Shown: piece by piece, positions 1 to 11,183 of the stretch
Layout: every line of letters begins with the position of its first letter
Position numbering within the stretch: position 1 is the first letter of the stretch
Assembly: GCF_042242105.1 (NCBI RefSeq)
Contig: NC_092012.1
Location: 27,267,978-27,331,977 of the forward strand
Source of the DNA: Pempheris klunzingeri
Lineage: Eukaryota; Chordata; Actinopteri; Acropomatiformes; Pempheridae
DNA length: 64,000 nucleotides
Direction: 5' to 3'
Program-made: the position numbers and the translations under genes
Notes under the pieces: model-generated
Told to the model about the DNA's origin: nothing
What the model saw: only the letters and a program-made list of their open reading frames with translations
Database searches by the model: none

Positions 1-310
1 AACAAACTGCCCAGTAGTTACCAACTTGTTTCACCTGGACTGACAAAAATGAACAATGGCCGAAACATGCACAATTATCCCATCAGCATCCCACATCAGG
101 TGACATCCTGATGGCAGGGGGGATGTTGGGCTTCACTATCCAGTGAACAGCGCATGGTGAAGACCGCATGTTTCTTTGTCTGTGTAAAACTACTGGGCTC
201 CTTTCCCCAATGCCCAGTTTCACAGATAGGTGTGAAATCACCCCCGCGCCCAGCTCCACTGTCACCATTGGCCGGAGGGGACACATGATTTTACGACCGC
301 AGGCCCACAA
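1..310. other. Left-edge sequence upstream of the LTR-like repeat, unassigned
   Basis: No coding segment is recognised here. The stretch runs directly into the 1.4 kb repeat that starts near 311 and may be part of the same larger element, because the second copy of that repeat (near 49.4 kb) begins only at the point matching about 311. The window cuts it on the left, so its true extent cannot be judged. Confidence 0.4.
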
Positions 311-1122
311 AACCAGTTCACCCCCACTGAACTCTCTCTTTCTCATCGTCCCTCCTGAAGTGGAGAGACCAGGTCTTTCCTGCTCCCTCTCCTCCTGCAG
401 AGGAGAGACCAGCTCTCCTGATCTTTCCTGAAGAGGAGAGACCAGCTCAACTCAGCTAAGCTCTGCCTCAGTGTGGTCTGTCCAGAGCAGCCACCTCCTT
501 CATGGTAGCGACACAAGGTCCTGCCTGAAGTAAGCAGATCAGCGCCAGCAGGCACGACCCAGAGTCTGCCAGCTGATAACCAGAACCAACAACAGGAGCA
601 CACCAGCAAGTTAGCACAGAGCTGCTAACTAACAGGAACAAAGGAGCGACCGGATTCCTCCAGCCTGCAACCACACAGCACGGACAAGAACCACACCTTT
701 CCTCCAGCAACAAGCTGAGAAAGCAGCACCCTCAAGGACACTTCGTCTCCCCTTTTAAGGACTGGTAACAAACTCTAACTGGGCATAATTAGCATAGCAT
801 TACTGCATACATGGTTTACCCCTGTTAATGTATTGACTTGCTTTAATGTTCATTGAGTTTGATTATTGTGATGTGTTGTAGATTACTGTGCATCCATTAA
901 GTTTAGTTGATGTTAGCCTACAAACTAACCATCCTGTCTTAATCTGCACCTTTATCTCTCTCACACGCACAGTCTGCAACAGGCCACTGAGGGACAAAGC
1001 TAAGCTAACAGCACTTAGCTTTCCTTTGTCTGCCTCTGACCCACACCCCAGGGGGTCTGGCCATCACCATTTGGTCTCTCTCCCCCACCTTTGTGGGACC
1101 CATCTCACATTCCTCAGCCTTA

Positions 1123-1181
<59 letters not shown>

Positions 1182-1701
1182 TACACTCATATTATTTTAG
1201 TTTAGTCATAGAGATTTAGTTAGATTGTTTGATTGATTTTGTTTCTGCAACAGCAGATGTCTTTAACACCTATTCTGCTTCAGCCGTACTTACAACCAAA
1301 GTACAAGTCCTTAATGCATAACAAATGATGTCCCTGAATTTTGCTCTGTTTTAATAAATGTTTTAATACTTGCTGTCTCCGTTAATGTTGTACAATTGTG
1401 GACACTGCCAACCTCTACACTGTCAAGAACTCCAAAAATCCTTCAGCTAGCTATCAATGTGGTAATTTTGGTAGTAATTATTAAATTAATTATAAAACAT
1501 AATTCCAAATTGATAGTTTAGTATTTTTATGAGACTAAATCAATTAAAACGGCTGTCTTTTCCTCGTTTTTCGAGGTGGTGCCCCAATCGAGGTGGACTT
1601 TAATCAAAGTTCATTCATTTTAATAATTATTAATTATCTGTGATAATTATTAATTATTTCTGATAGCCAAATTGAACATTACCACTTGTTAAAGCACAAC
1701 A
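311..1701 (+). repeat. LTR-like dispersed repeat, copy A (about 1.4 kb)
   Basis: This block is repeated in the same orientation at about 49395-50781. Shared landmarks in the same order are a run of GAGGAGAGACCAGCTC-like direct repeats, a CA microsatellite, a TTTTAATAAATG polyadenylation-like stretch near 1353, a segment with two GAGGTGG motifs near 1573, and an AT-rich end with repeated ATTATTAATTAT. The two copies differ by scattered substitutions and small indels. An embedded AATAAA and the absence of coding sequence suggest a long terminal repeat or other non-coding end of a retroelement. I could not find clean TG...CA ends or a target duplication, so the class is an inference. Confidence 0.7.
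1124..1178. repeat. (CA)n microsatellite
   Basis: About 27 uninterrupted CA dinucleotides lie inside copy A of the LTR-like repeat. The matching site in copy B (about 50237-50258) has only about 11, so the tract has expanded or contracted since the copies separated. Confidence 0.97.
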
Positions 1702-1998
1702 GTCACATTACACTTCCCTGTGAACTTACCAACCTTCGCACCTGTACCTGTATTATTGTAACATACAACTACACTGTTCTCCAACTGTGTTAATCCCTCT
1801 CCAGGCGGCAGACTAAGGCGTCGCCGTGGAACCTTACACTGGGACTTCCATGGCTCCACTCTCCCTGCCAGGCTGTTGCCTGCTGCTAATAAACAATGTA
1901 CATAACTGAGGCTCCATTGAGAATCATTCTAAATACCCATACAGGTGTACAGGTCGGTGTGGTTTACATATTTCACATTAACTACCTTGGACCAACAC
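1702..1998. other. Unassigned spacer between repeat copy A and the first endogenous retrovirus
   Basis: About 300 bases without a recognisable gene. It contains an AATAAA near 1891. It does not match the retroviral LTR seen at 7355-7850, so it is not the missing 3' LTR of the neighbouring retrovirus. Confidence 0.4.
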
Positions 1999-2520
1999 TT
2001 AAAAGGGGTTGATTTCAGAAGGAATACCAGTGAAGTGTCGCGGAGGTGCTGCACCCATGCATATTACACAAGTGTCGTTTGTCAGGGATCGTGCTGTAAA
2101 ATTAGTCAATTGAAACCATGTGTTTTCTTGTAACCACTGTCCTCTAAACATATTTGGAGGTGTTGCTTCTCTTTTGGTTCGGTTGTGGGTTAGGGTAAGT
2201 CTAGTCGAGTTGGTCAGGTCAGTGTCATCACTTTTGTTAAACGTCAACAGTATTGGAATTACTATCACTATTGCAATCCAGAGAAACACACATAATGTAC
2301 CTCTTACCCCACAAAGTCCAGGGTGCCATGGACGATGTCTTTCCATTGTACAATAGTTTGTTCTAAGCTGTTTGAATGTCAGCCAGTCAGTTTGTATGGA
2401 GTTCACCCGAGCAACTGACCCGTATGGTGAAGGCTCGCTTGTGTTATCACCGCTAGGTTTCCACGAGCAGGAGATTGTTGGCACCGTTAGGTTACTTCTC
2501 CTTGTCAACACCAGAGACAC
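1999..2520 (-). pseudogene. env: ERV1 envelope fragment (N-terminal part)
   Basis: A 173-codon open stretch on the minus strand downstream of integrase. It has a polar N-terminal part, one strongly hydrophobic segment of about 17 residues near its middle, then several N-x-S/T glycosylation sites, a basic KREA-like site and a Cys-x-x-Cys pair near the end. The organisation fits the leader and beginning of a retroviral surface glycoprotein. No fusion peptide, transmembrane subunit or cytoplasmic tail follows, so the gene is truncated. The call rests on position and general features rather than on a diagnostic motif. Confidence 0.6.
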
Positions 2521-2749
2521 TGACAGTCAAACTCACAAATTTGATCAATTACAAACTTTCTGCAAACTGATTAAGTATGCAATGTCAACGTTTTGATACT
2601 ATAATATCTAGTTGCAAATTTTCTTCGGGTGTAGATCTCCCTCTGTGGTGGCACGAAGTTGTCAGGGCGTCACTTGGTATGTTGTGATGTCATCTATCTT
2701 TCTCTGATGCTTCTAACAGTGTTTTCAGCGTAGCCACTAAGCGGCGCTA

Positions 2750-3850
2750 GGCTCACACTCTAGTGGGTATGGATCAACGTTGGATGCTTGTCGCCTTGAT
2801 TTGCTCCCTCTACTGCAGCCACCTTCACGGCCATTTGGGTGATGAGTAACACTTGGAACGGTCCCTGCCACCTGCAAGCTTCCCAATTCTTTCTCCTGAA
2901 GTCCTTCACCACTACGTTGTTGCAAACTGTGAAGAGAATTAGTGGCTTCCTTTGGAAAGGCAGCTATCATCTGTTTCCTTACATCAGACAGAGCAGAGGA
3001 TAGGTTAGCACAATAGGGTAGCATATCATTCATATTCATGCAGGGTCTTTGGCGCTTCTGTCCCGATGTGAGGAGGTGCTGCAAACAAAATTTCATAAGG
3101 ACTGAGATTGTTTTGCGTTCTTTTCCTCATTCTCATGTACATCAGCACAATGGGAGAGCCTGTGTCCATTTTAACCCTGTCTCTGCACAACATTTTGCCA
3201 GTTTTGTCTTGATGAGACCCATTGTTGAAGCAGTTTGGTTTTTTGTGGGAAAAACATCCACCCACTTTGACCACATGACTACCATTACCAAACAGTGCTT
3301 TTTACCTTCAGAGAGTGTTAGTTTAACAAAGTCCATCATCGCATGTTTGAAAGGTCGTGTTGGTGGTGGATGAGCTGCTTGCTGTGTTATAGGTAATGCT
3401 CGCCCAACATTGTGTGTTGCACAAATCACACATGCATGGCAATGTTTTTGTGCCTTTTGTGAACCAATTTGCATCCATCATAGTCAACATCCCTCCTTTT
3501 GACACATGGTCGGACCCGTGTGTCAACTTGGCATAGTGAGGGAAAAAGTGTTTTGGAAGACAAGGGTTATCATTAGGTCCTATCCAAACAGTGGATTCAA
3601 ACCGAGCTCCACAGGAGGACCATACACATTTTTCATCAGGAGTAGCAAGTGACTGCATAGCCTTAGCCAGTTTACAGGCCTCTGTGAGGGCAACAAGTTC
3701 GGCTGCCTGTGCTGAGTAACATGAGGGGAGAGGTCCAGAAGTGACCACAGTAGACTCAGTAACCACAGAGTAGCCAACACGATCCAGGCCAGTTGTAGAG
3801 TCCCTGGAAGCAGAGCCATCTACATAGAAAACCAGATCAGGGTTAGTCAA
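2750..3850 (-). pseudogene. pol: ERV1 pol remnant: RNase H and integrase
   Basis: The minus strand encodes first an RNase H segment (3850 to about 3580) with the FYVDGSASRD start and the AELVALTEA helix, which carry catalytic Asp and Glu residues. Integrase segments follow: a core portion with a LVMVVMWSKWVDVFPT strand near 3250, a stretch with LSPYEILFA near 3090, and a C-terminal domain near 2750-2910 with a WQGPFQVLL motif as in gammaretroviral integrases. At least two frame changes separate the parts. Reverse transcriptase, which should precede RNase H, is missing. The product cannot be functional. Confidence 0.85.
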
Positions 3851-4722
3851 AGGAATGTCTTAAGTCTGTGCGCAGAGTGCACTGATGCTGAAGTTGGAAC
3901 ACACAGTCATGAGGTTCACCATCACCTGGAAGAGGGAAAAGAGTAGTTGGGTTAAGGGTGTTACAACGCTTAAGAGTGACATTAGGCATATCCAGGAGAC
4001 AGGTGTGGTATTTCAGGAATGTGCTTCAGACAAATGAGAAGAACGTTATTAAGTCAAAATCAGAGACGCAGAATGTGGTTCGAACAAAGTCAACGGAGCA
4101 TAGCCTACTACGTCTCTAATTATAATTAACTATATCTATAATTTTGACAGGCTAGCCTTATATCCAGTTGCAGCCAGATGTTTGAGGAGAGCCACAGTGT
4201 TTTGAATACTCGTGTGTCATGGCTCTCTTCAACCAGATGGACAGACCGAAACACTTTGACCTTTGTCTGGTATGGAGTGCGACGGATTGTTAGTCGACGG
4301 AGAGAACATGATTTGTGGGTTTTTGGTCGCTTCCCAATCGGAGACAGCCTCACAGTGACGCATGAATGGGCCAAGATGTCTCCATTGCTCATTTGGTGAT
4401 TTAGACATTGGTACGTCTGGGCGCGCATCATCCACTTTGTATAAAGCTAGCTGTGTGGAGGACAGACAAACTGAAAAAAAAAACAGTTCCCTGAAAAAAA
4501 AACAAAAAAAAAACTCTTTTTCATACAATGTGTCAGGGCCTCAGGACACATGCGCAGTGCAATGCATGTGCTCAGGGTCCATGTGATCTGAGAGTGGATC
4601 CAAATGAGGTGTGGCCAATTGGAGCATGTCGACAGCTGAAACTAAATTTACTCTCCACTGATATACATATACAAAGGTGTGGCTGGACTGAAATGGACCA
4701 TGGTCATTATTTCTCTTTGTCT
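3851..4722. other. ERV1 interior without recognisable coding sequence
   Basis: About 870 bases between the RNase H and protease remnants, where reverse transcriptase should be. I see no palm-domain motif in any frame. An A-rich tract lies near 4473-4512. Either reverse transcriptase was deleted or this is foreign sequence that replaced it. Confidence 0.5.
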
Positions 4723-5070
4723 TTATACTTGTACACCTTCTGGTGTGGACAACAGGTTTAAGCCAATTGCACACATGAGATCTCTGCCCATTAAATTTAT
4801 AGGGCACACCGGTGACAGCAGAAAAGAATGCTTAACAATCATGCAAGGGTCAGAGTCAGTCAAGTCAGTATGTACACATGTCAACGGAGTTGTAAAAGTT
4901 TCTTTAGTTACCACCCCTGAGGCGCCCTTTGAGTTAACAGTTCGGCCGCTGAGTTTTACATTAGGCATGAGTTGTTTGTGAATCACCAAATAAGTAGTCC
5001 CAGAATCAACCAAAAATGTCAATGTGTTTCCCCCTACCATTAGTTGTGTTGTGGGAAGCTTTTTGAACAC
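4723..5070 (-). pseudogene. pro: ERV1 aspartic protease remnant
   Basis: A minus-strand open stretch of 115 codons contains LTFLVDSGTTYLVI. The hydrophobic-hydrophobic-Asp-Ser-Gly signature is that of retroviral aspartic proteases, which act as dimers to cleave Gag and Pol precursors. A second conserved strand, NLMGRDLMC, follows near the C-terminal end and matches the usual G-R-D/N motif. It lies between gag and RNase H, as expected. It is not continuous with gag (T-rich and GT-rich simple repeats lie between), so it is scored as a remnant. Confidence 0.8.
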
Positions 5071-5117
5071 CTCTTGTGTATATTTGTCATATGCGTGTGT
5101 TCGTTCAGACTCAAATT

Positions 5118-5174
5118 TTTTTTTTTTTTTTTTATTTATTTATTTTATTTATTTATTTATTTATTTTTTTTTTC
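5118..5174. repeat. Low-complexity T/TTTA tract
   Basis: Poly-T followed by repeated ATTT units and poly-T again, inside ERV1 between the protease and gag remnants. On the minus strand it reads as A-rich, so it may mark a retroposed poly(A) tail or simple slippage. Confidence 0.9.
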
Positions 5175-5345
5175 TAAATGTGCTATCACTTCTTGCAACA
5201 AACACTGTTGTTCAGGCGTATGTTTGTGTGGTGTGTGTGTGTTGGCTGTAGCTGTAAGCATGTCTTCCTTGCGTGTGTGAGCAATAGCTGTAAGCGTGTC
5301 TTCATTGCCAGGCAGTTCAAAACTTGTGTGATCTTGTGGAGCAGA

Positions 5346-5346
<1 letters not shown>

Positions 5347-5377
<31 letters not shown>

Positions 5378-5428
5378 TCAGTGACTGGTGGTTGTATGTG
5401 CTTGTGGATGTGCATGTGTGTGTGTGTG
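5347..5428. repeat. (GT)n microsatellite
   Basis: About 14 GT dinucleotides at 5347-5375 and a second shorter GT tract near 5412-5428, inside ERV1 just downstream of gag. Confidence 0.95.
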
Positions 5429-5510
5429 TCTCACTTCCTTTTCCTCGCTCTGTCAGCACCTGCCTCGTCTCCCCTGCACATGCGCCACACCGTTGACCAC
5501 CATTCTCGTT

Positions 5511-6740
5511 TCAGTCAGATGTTGGCCTGGGATGCTGTCTGCTCGGCCCTCCATGCCCATGTCCTCGTCCCCGCGAGCGTCGTGGATAAGGACAGTCTCT
5601 GATCCAGTGATCAGTCATGCCACAATTGTAGCAGGGGCGGTTTTGTTGATTCAAGGGGCCCTGGGGGTTGCCCTGGTCTCCTCTGAATTTGTTCATAGAA
5701 TGTTCATGTCGCTCACTTCGTCTCCGTTGGTTGAAATAGTCCTTATCTTGCTGTTGCATCACTGTTGTCACAGCTTGCATCATTGTTGTCACAGCTTGTA
5801 CCATGGTGAGCTGAGCTTCCTCCTGTCGTTTTGAGCGTTTCTTTTCTTCACGGTCTTTACTGTCACGCAGCCCCTTTTGTGCACAAATGGCATGTCTTCT
5901 CACTTCTCCTAGTCTGGCCTCGTCCATGTCCGCACAGGATGTCACCATTCGTTGTCTGATTTCAGGTAGCACACCACTCATAAAGATGTTCTTCAGGTGT
6001 GCTTCCCAAATTTCCATGGTCTGGGTGGCGGCGTGACCACCTTCAGGCTCAGTAAAACCACAGTGTTCACGATAGACTTCTATCAAACGCTTGAGGTATG
6101 CGTGAACGTCTTCTTCAGGTCGTTGTTTTGTGGCTTTGATTTTTGACATGTCTATTTTTGGAGGAAAGGCAGTGCGGATATCGTCTGTCTGGGTCTTCTT
6201 TTTTGTCCTCCATGGGAGAGAGGTGTATTTATGTGGATCATCTTCTGGTGGTGGTGGTGGTGCCGAGGCTTCCAGTCTCTGCCCAGGTCCAGCGGTAGCT
6301 TGTGGTGGTGGTCTCCGGGGAGGGCATGTGTTGAGGAGAGGATCTCGCAGCGCCTTTAAACTAGGATACAGAGGAGAAGAGGGAGAGTGTGGAGTATTTG
6401 ATTGTTTTCTTTTCTTGCTCCTTACTGACAAATCAGTCATTTGTTTTTGCAGTACTTTTATTTCCCCTCTTTCACATTCATCTTCCCACATAATCAAAAA
6501 TGTCTTGTGCTTTTCAACATTTTCTAAATCTATAATTTTAACCTGTTTCTTCTGTCTTATCCTTTTTACCTTCTTCTCTAACTTTTCCTCTCTAACACTT
6601 TCCTACTCAAATAACCCCATTTAGGAAAACCAAAATTGTTTGTCCAATCATTTAAATATTCGATTGCTTTAGGTCCATGTTTTTGTGACATTATATCAAC
6701 TATTGGTCCTTCAGGAGTGTTCAACTCCTTCCCACTATGG
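5511..6740 (-). pseudogene. gag: ERV1 gag (matrix-capsid-nucleocapsid), frame-broken
   Basis: A 328-codon open frame (6497-5511) on the minus strand encodes a proline-rich linker, a capsid-like helical region, a charged coiled-coil-like stretch rich in K, R, E and Q, and a nucleocapsid with one CCHC zinc knuckle (CYNCGMTDHWIRDC) followed by an RGRG-rich basic tail. Recognisable matrix-like coding continues upstream to about 6740 in other frames, so the first part is shifted relative to the main frame. Gag packages genomic RNA and builds the particle. The break near 6500-6620 would prevent full-length translation. Confidence 0.85.
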
Positions 6741-7333
6741 TTTCCCCATGATTTATTTCATCTTGAGCTGCGCCTCGCTCTCAGAAATCTGAATTTGGTA
6801 TTCATCTTGAGTATTACCTACTCTCAGAAAATGTCCAATAGTATATTCTGGGAATTTGCACCTCCAGTAATATACTGCCCCTTTCATTCTTAAAATACAG
6901 TCGTCACTGTAAGTTCTGGATTCCCTTTGGGTTGAATCAAGATTAAAACCCCCACGAGTGGTACGTTACTCAGTGGCAGAAACTTCACCGATTTGCCAAG
7001 ACCTTCCAGTCTGCGCGGAGTCTTAGTTTCCTTCAAACCTAAAGACCATGTGTCTCTATAATGTCACAAACACACGTTGCCTCCTGTAATTTTCAAGATT
7101 TCTTTTTCAAACAATTTGTGTATTTTAAGGATCCACAGAAATCAGAATGTCAACATCTCACCGGCTTTCAGCGATTGTTTCCTTTTGGATCGCAGTGGAA
7201 TCGGGTCAGGCTCCGTCAGACCACAGTCCTCCCATCTCTGAATGATGGTTAGTCGAGGTTGGAGGTGGAATCAGTCGTGATCCATGGTTGCTAACCCCCG
7301 TGGTCCTTCAGCTCCATGACGAGATCCCAAGCG
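6741..7333 (-). other. ERV1 leader region
   Basis: About 600 bases between the primer-binding site and the first recognisable gag sequence, in the position of the retroviral 5' leader and the start of matrix. No confident open frame is seen. Confidence 0.5.
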
Positions 7334-7351
7334 ATCCCACTTCTGACACCA
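7334..7351 (-). other. ERV1 primer-binding site, tRNA-Leu type
   Basis: Read on the minus strand, TGGTGTCAGAAGTGGGAT lies three bases beyond the LTR end. It matches the complement of the 3' end of a vertebrate tRNA-Leu of the TGTCAGGAGTGGG type plus the CCA tail, with one mismatch. This fixes the element's polarity and identifies 7355-7850 as its 5' LTR. Confidence 0.85.
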
Positions 7352-7354
7352 AAT

Positions 7355-7850
7355 TGTAGTGGAAAATCGCTATTTGAAATAAAATCAAGCTCGGTACAAT
7401 GTCAAACAAACTGAACTCTTTATTATCTTGCGCAAGAGAGTCAAGTCATCCACACCACAGGAGAGTGAAGGAGTTGACTGGCACAAAGAGATATCAGACA
7501 GAATATTATAGGCAATTGGGCGTATCATAAGCACAAATGGTTTTCTTCCTTATAAGGTAAGAATCTAAGTAAAACATAGCATTATAAATCACAGACACAA
7601 AGAGCGACAATAGCCGAGGTAACTCCCTAATTTCTGGTCATCCTCCCCAACGCTAAAATCAAGGTGGTTTCCTGTTTTCTGATCAAATGCCCTCAAACTC
7701 AACTCCAGGTGTTTTCCTGTTTTCGCCATGTCCTTTTCTTAGGATCAGTTGCAGGGCAGATATATACATTTGGCATGTTTCAGTGTTGTTACACTTGTGC
7801 TTTCAAAGGTCATCAACAACTAATTGTCATTTCAGTATTTTTCCATCACA
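7355..7850 (-). repeat. ERV1 5' long terminal repeat (496 bp)
   Basis: On the minus strand the LTR begins TGTGATGG and ends CCACTACA, which form an imperfect inverted terminal repeat. It holds an AATAAAG polyadenylation signal (minus strand, about 7419-7425) and a TTATAAGG TATA-like element near 7551. The 3' partner is absent from the window. The boundary at 7850 directly abuts an L1-like LINE. Confidence 0.8.
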
Positions 7851-10800
7851 CCCCCTAGAAAGGGACTATACACACTATTCAGTACCTCACTCTGTCTACT
7901 CAAGAATCGACTATTTTTTAATTGATACAAGTCAAATTCACAGGGTCACAGAGTGTAAAATCGGGGCGGCAGATATATCAGATCACAGTGGGATCAGCTT
8001 GACAATACACTTGAATAATAGGAAAATAAATACTGTATGGAGGCTAAATGTGGGTATCTTGAACAATAAGGCAAATGTGCAACAGATAAGGGAAGAAATT
8101 AAAAGGTATATAGAAGAGAACGATAATGGGGAAGTAAACCCTGCAATACTGTGGGACGGTATGAAGGCAGTTATTCGGGGGAAACTAATCGCTTTGACGA
8201 CATCACAAAAAAAGGCTCGGCTAGCTACATATAAACACAAAGTAGAAAAACTACGGGAACTGGAGCAGAAACATAAAGATACAGGAAGTCAGCAACAAAT
8301 AAACAAATAAACAAATAAAGAAGGCAAGGGAAGAGATAAATGAGATACTCAGGACAGATATAGAAAAGAGGGCAAGATTTGTAAAACAGACTTACTATGA
8401 GGCAGGACCAAAAGCAACAAGACTCTTAGCTAGACGCCTGCGGAAACAGCAGGCCATTCACACAATTCATAAAATAAGGAACCCTCAAACCAACCAACTA
8501 TCACATGAACCAGGTGAAATAGAAAGAATATTCGAAGAATACTACAAGAAACTCTACTCTAAACCATTATCAGCTGATGAAAAAACAATAAGAAATTTTC
8601 TTGACACACTTGATCTGCCATCTATTGGTGAGACTCAGAATGACACCATCATGTCACAATTTACAGCTAAAGAGATAGAAGCTGCAATCAATAGGTTAAA
8701 GTCTAGTAAATCACCAGGTAGCGACGGGTATCCGTCGGAATGGTATAAGGCCTTTCAGAAGGAGCTAACACCTTTGCTTCTGTCTTGCTTCAACTGGACT
8801 CTTAACGAGGGTGGGGTCCCACCAACATGGAAGGAAGCAATTATTACTGTTCTACCCAAGGAAGGCAAAGATAAAGAGGACTGCAAAAACTATAGGCCGA
8901 TTTCACTTTTAAATGTAGACTACAAACTATTTACATCAATTATTTGCAAAAGACTTGAGGCCCTCATACCAGATTTGATCGATGAGGATCAAACTGGTTT
9001 TATTAAAGGACGCCAAACACATGATAATATTAGAAGAACCCTCCATATTTTAGACAACGCTCAGAAAAGTGGTACAAGTACGATTATGGTTAGTTTGGAC
9101 GCCGAAAAGGCATTTGATAGTGTTAGTTGGTTATTCTTGTATGAGGTACTAAAGAGATATGGCTTCAATGAAAAGGTAATCCAGTGTATTAAAACTATAT
9201 ATCAAGAACCCACAGCTAAGATCAGGGTAAACGGAAGCCTGTCCAATACGATCCAGTTGGAGAGGGGGACAAGACAGGGTTGCTGTCTGTCTCCCACGCT
9301 TTTTGCTTTATATGTCGAGCCCCTAGCACAGGCAATAAGGCAAAGTGAGGACCTGCAGGGTGTCAATGTAGGGGGGACAGAACATATTATTGGCCTTTTT
9401 GCGGATGATGTTATTATCTTTCTTGAACAACCAGATATATGTTTCCCACACCTAATGTCTCTTCTGGAAACGTATGAACACTACTCAGGGTACAAACTGA
9501 ATATATCAAAAACACAAATTCTCTCATTAAATTACTCTCCATCCCGACCAATAAGAGATGCATATAATTTGAAATGGAATTCTAAAACAATGAAGTACCT
9601 TGGTGTAACTCTGAGTAAAACACTTCCTGACATGTTTGAAAACAATTATAGTGAAATTGAAAAAAGTATTCAAAAAGATATTGACAGGTGGACTACCCTT
9701 CCGTTAGACTTCAGTGCTAGAATACAGATAGTCAAAATGAATATTCTGCCTAAACTGTTATATTTATTTCAAGCTCTTCCAATTAATATTCCCCAAAATA
9801 AATTCATAGCCTGGGATAGGATGATATCTAGATTCATTTGGAATAGTAAAAAACCAAGAATAAAATATACGACACTTCTACTACCTAAAAGCAAGGGTGG
9901 GATGGCTTTGCCTAACCTTACAGAATATTTTTATGCAGCTCAACTTAGATATCTGGTCTGTTGGTGTAGACCTGGCTATGAATCTAAATGGAAAGAAATG
10001 GAAAGTGAAGTACGGGGCTATCAAACCCAGATATTGGTGGGGGATAAACAGTTGGTAGGTGCTTTGAAACATGCTATGAACCCAATAGTAGCATTTACAC
10101 TAGAAATATGGAGCGCTGTAATAAGAAAATACAAACTTAAAAGAGATATAGGCACTCTGACCCAGTATTCAAAGAATGGGCACTAAAAGGTGCGACAGCA
10201 ATATGTACAGTCTCAGAGGGTGGAGAATTCCTAAGCTTCCAAGATTTAAAGACAAAGTACGGCCTCGAAAACAAGGACTTCTTTAGATACATGCAGTTGA
10301 GAGATTACTTCACAAAAGAGATAAGGTCAAATGAAACTATAAATGCGGTGATTGGAGTTATTATGGATTCATACAAACAGAAAGGGTCTCGGCCTATTTC
10401 TGCTTTCTACCGAGCTTTGGGTGAGAGCAGGAGGGAATCAACACTTTATATAAAAGCAAAATGGGAAGCAGAACTAAAAATCCACATACAAGAGGAGGAG
10501 TGGTACCACATGTGTGAGACACAATGTACATCAACAAATTCATTAATGTGGAGGGAGTTCTGCTGGAAAAACCTAACCCGCTATTTTATAACACCAAAGA
10601 TAAAATCTAGGCAACTTGCTACACAACAAGACTGCTGGAGACTATGTGGGAGCGTGGAGGCAGATCATGCACACATCTTCTGGGGCTGTACCAAAATGAG
10701 GATATACTGGCAAAATGTTAACTCAGTTGTAAAAAATGTCTTGGGATATGAAATCCCAAATACTTGTCTAGTGATGTATCTCGGGAATATTGAGAAGGTT

Positions 10801-11183
10801 GTAATGAAAGAAGATCTGTACTTGATTAAAGTATTACTCGCAGCAAGCAAGAAAGCTGTCACAAGAAACTGGCTCAATGTAAATACTCCAAAACAGGAAC
10901 AGTGGTTGGAAATTGTCCAGGAAATCCTTGTTATGGAAAAATTTACATACCTGTTGAGACTCAAAGAGAACGTATTTGAAAAGAACTGGGAAAAATGGAA
11001 CATTTATATGAGACATGACACCAACTGAACAAATGCTAAATGGAACAGTAGACTGAACAGTAGAACATCTCCAGACATTGTGTTAGTGTTATTATTATTG
11101 TTCCTCTAATTTGTACCTTGTTTGCTGTATTGTTACATGTATGTGAAAGCTTAATAAAAATTTAAGTTATAAAAAAAAAAAAA
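7851..11183 (+). mobile_element. 5'-truncated L1-like LINE
   Basis: A non-LTR retrotransposon of the L1/Tx1 group in + orientation. It starts inside the endonuclease domain and runs through reverse transcriptase and the C-terminal region to AATAAA (11153-11158) and a 13-base poly(A) tail (11171-11183). ORF1 and most of the endonuclease are missing, as is typical of abortive target-primed reverse transcription. I could not identify a clear target-site duplication. Confidence 0.92.
7855..11028 (+). pseudogene. L1-like ORF2 (endonuclease C-terminus, reverse transcriptase, C-terminal domain), broken
   Basis: The first segment (about 7855-8310) carries the end of the AP-type endonuclease with SRIDYFLI and SDHSGI motifs. 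The central 511-codon segment (8651-10186) is reverse transcriptase: [13 protein letters not shown], a [10 protein letters not shown] stretch, the [12 protein letters not shown] palm strand, the [10 protein letters not shown] motif and the catalytic FADDVII. The last segment (10291-11028) carries a Cys/His-containing C-terminal region (CWRLCGSVEADHAHIFWGC). A stop ends the first segment near 8308 and a frame change near 10175 separates the second from the third, so no single polyprotein can be made. The palm aspartates are intact. Confidence 0.9.

Larger units (their letters stand above)
1999..7850 (-). mobile_element. Endogenous retrovirus 1 (class-I type, defective, 3' LTR absent)
   Basis: On the minus strand the order is LTR (7850-7355), primer-binding site, leader, gag with one CCHC zinc knuckle, aspartic protease, RNase H, integrase and an envelope fragment. 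This is standard retroviral order. The integrase C-terminal region resembles gammaretroviruses. The reverse transcriptase is not visible: only about 870 bases lie between protease and RNase H, too few to hold it. There is no LTR after the envelope fragment, and the reading frames are broken repeatedly. This is an old, non-functional insertion. Confidence 0.88.

Noticed and set aside
1005..1205. Open frames through the CA microsatellite on both strands
   Set aside because: They consist mostly of Thr-His or Val-Cys dipeptides from the repeat and are an artefact of the repeat's lack of stops.
1..1998. 3' LTR of ERV1
   Set aside because: Its sequence does not match the 5' LTR at 7355-7850, and its repeat partner at 49.4 kb has no ERV1 sequence beside it.
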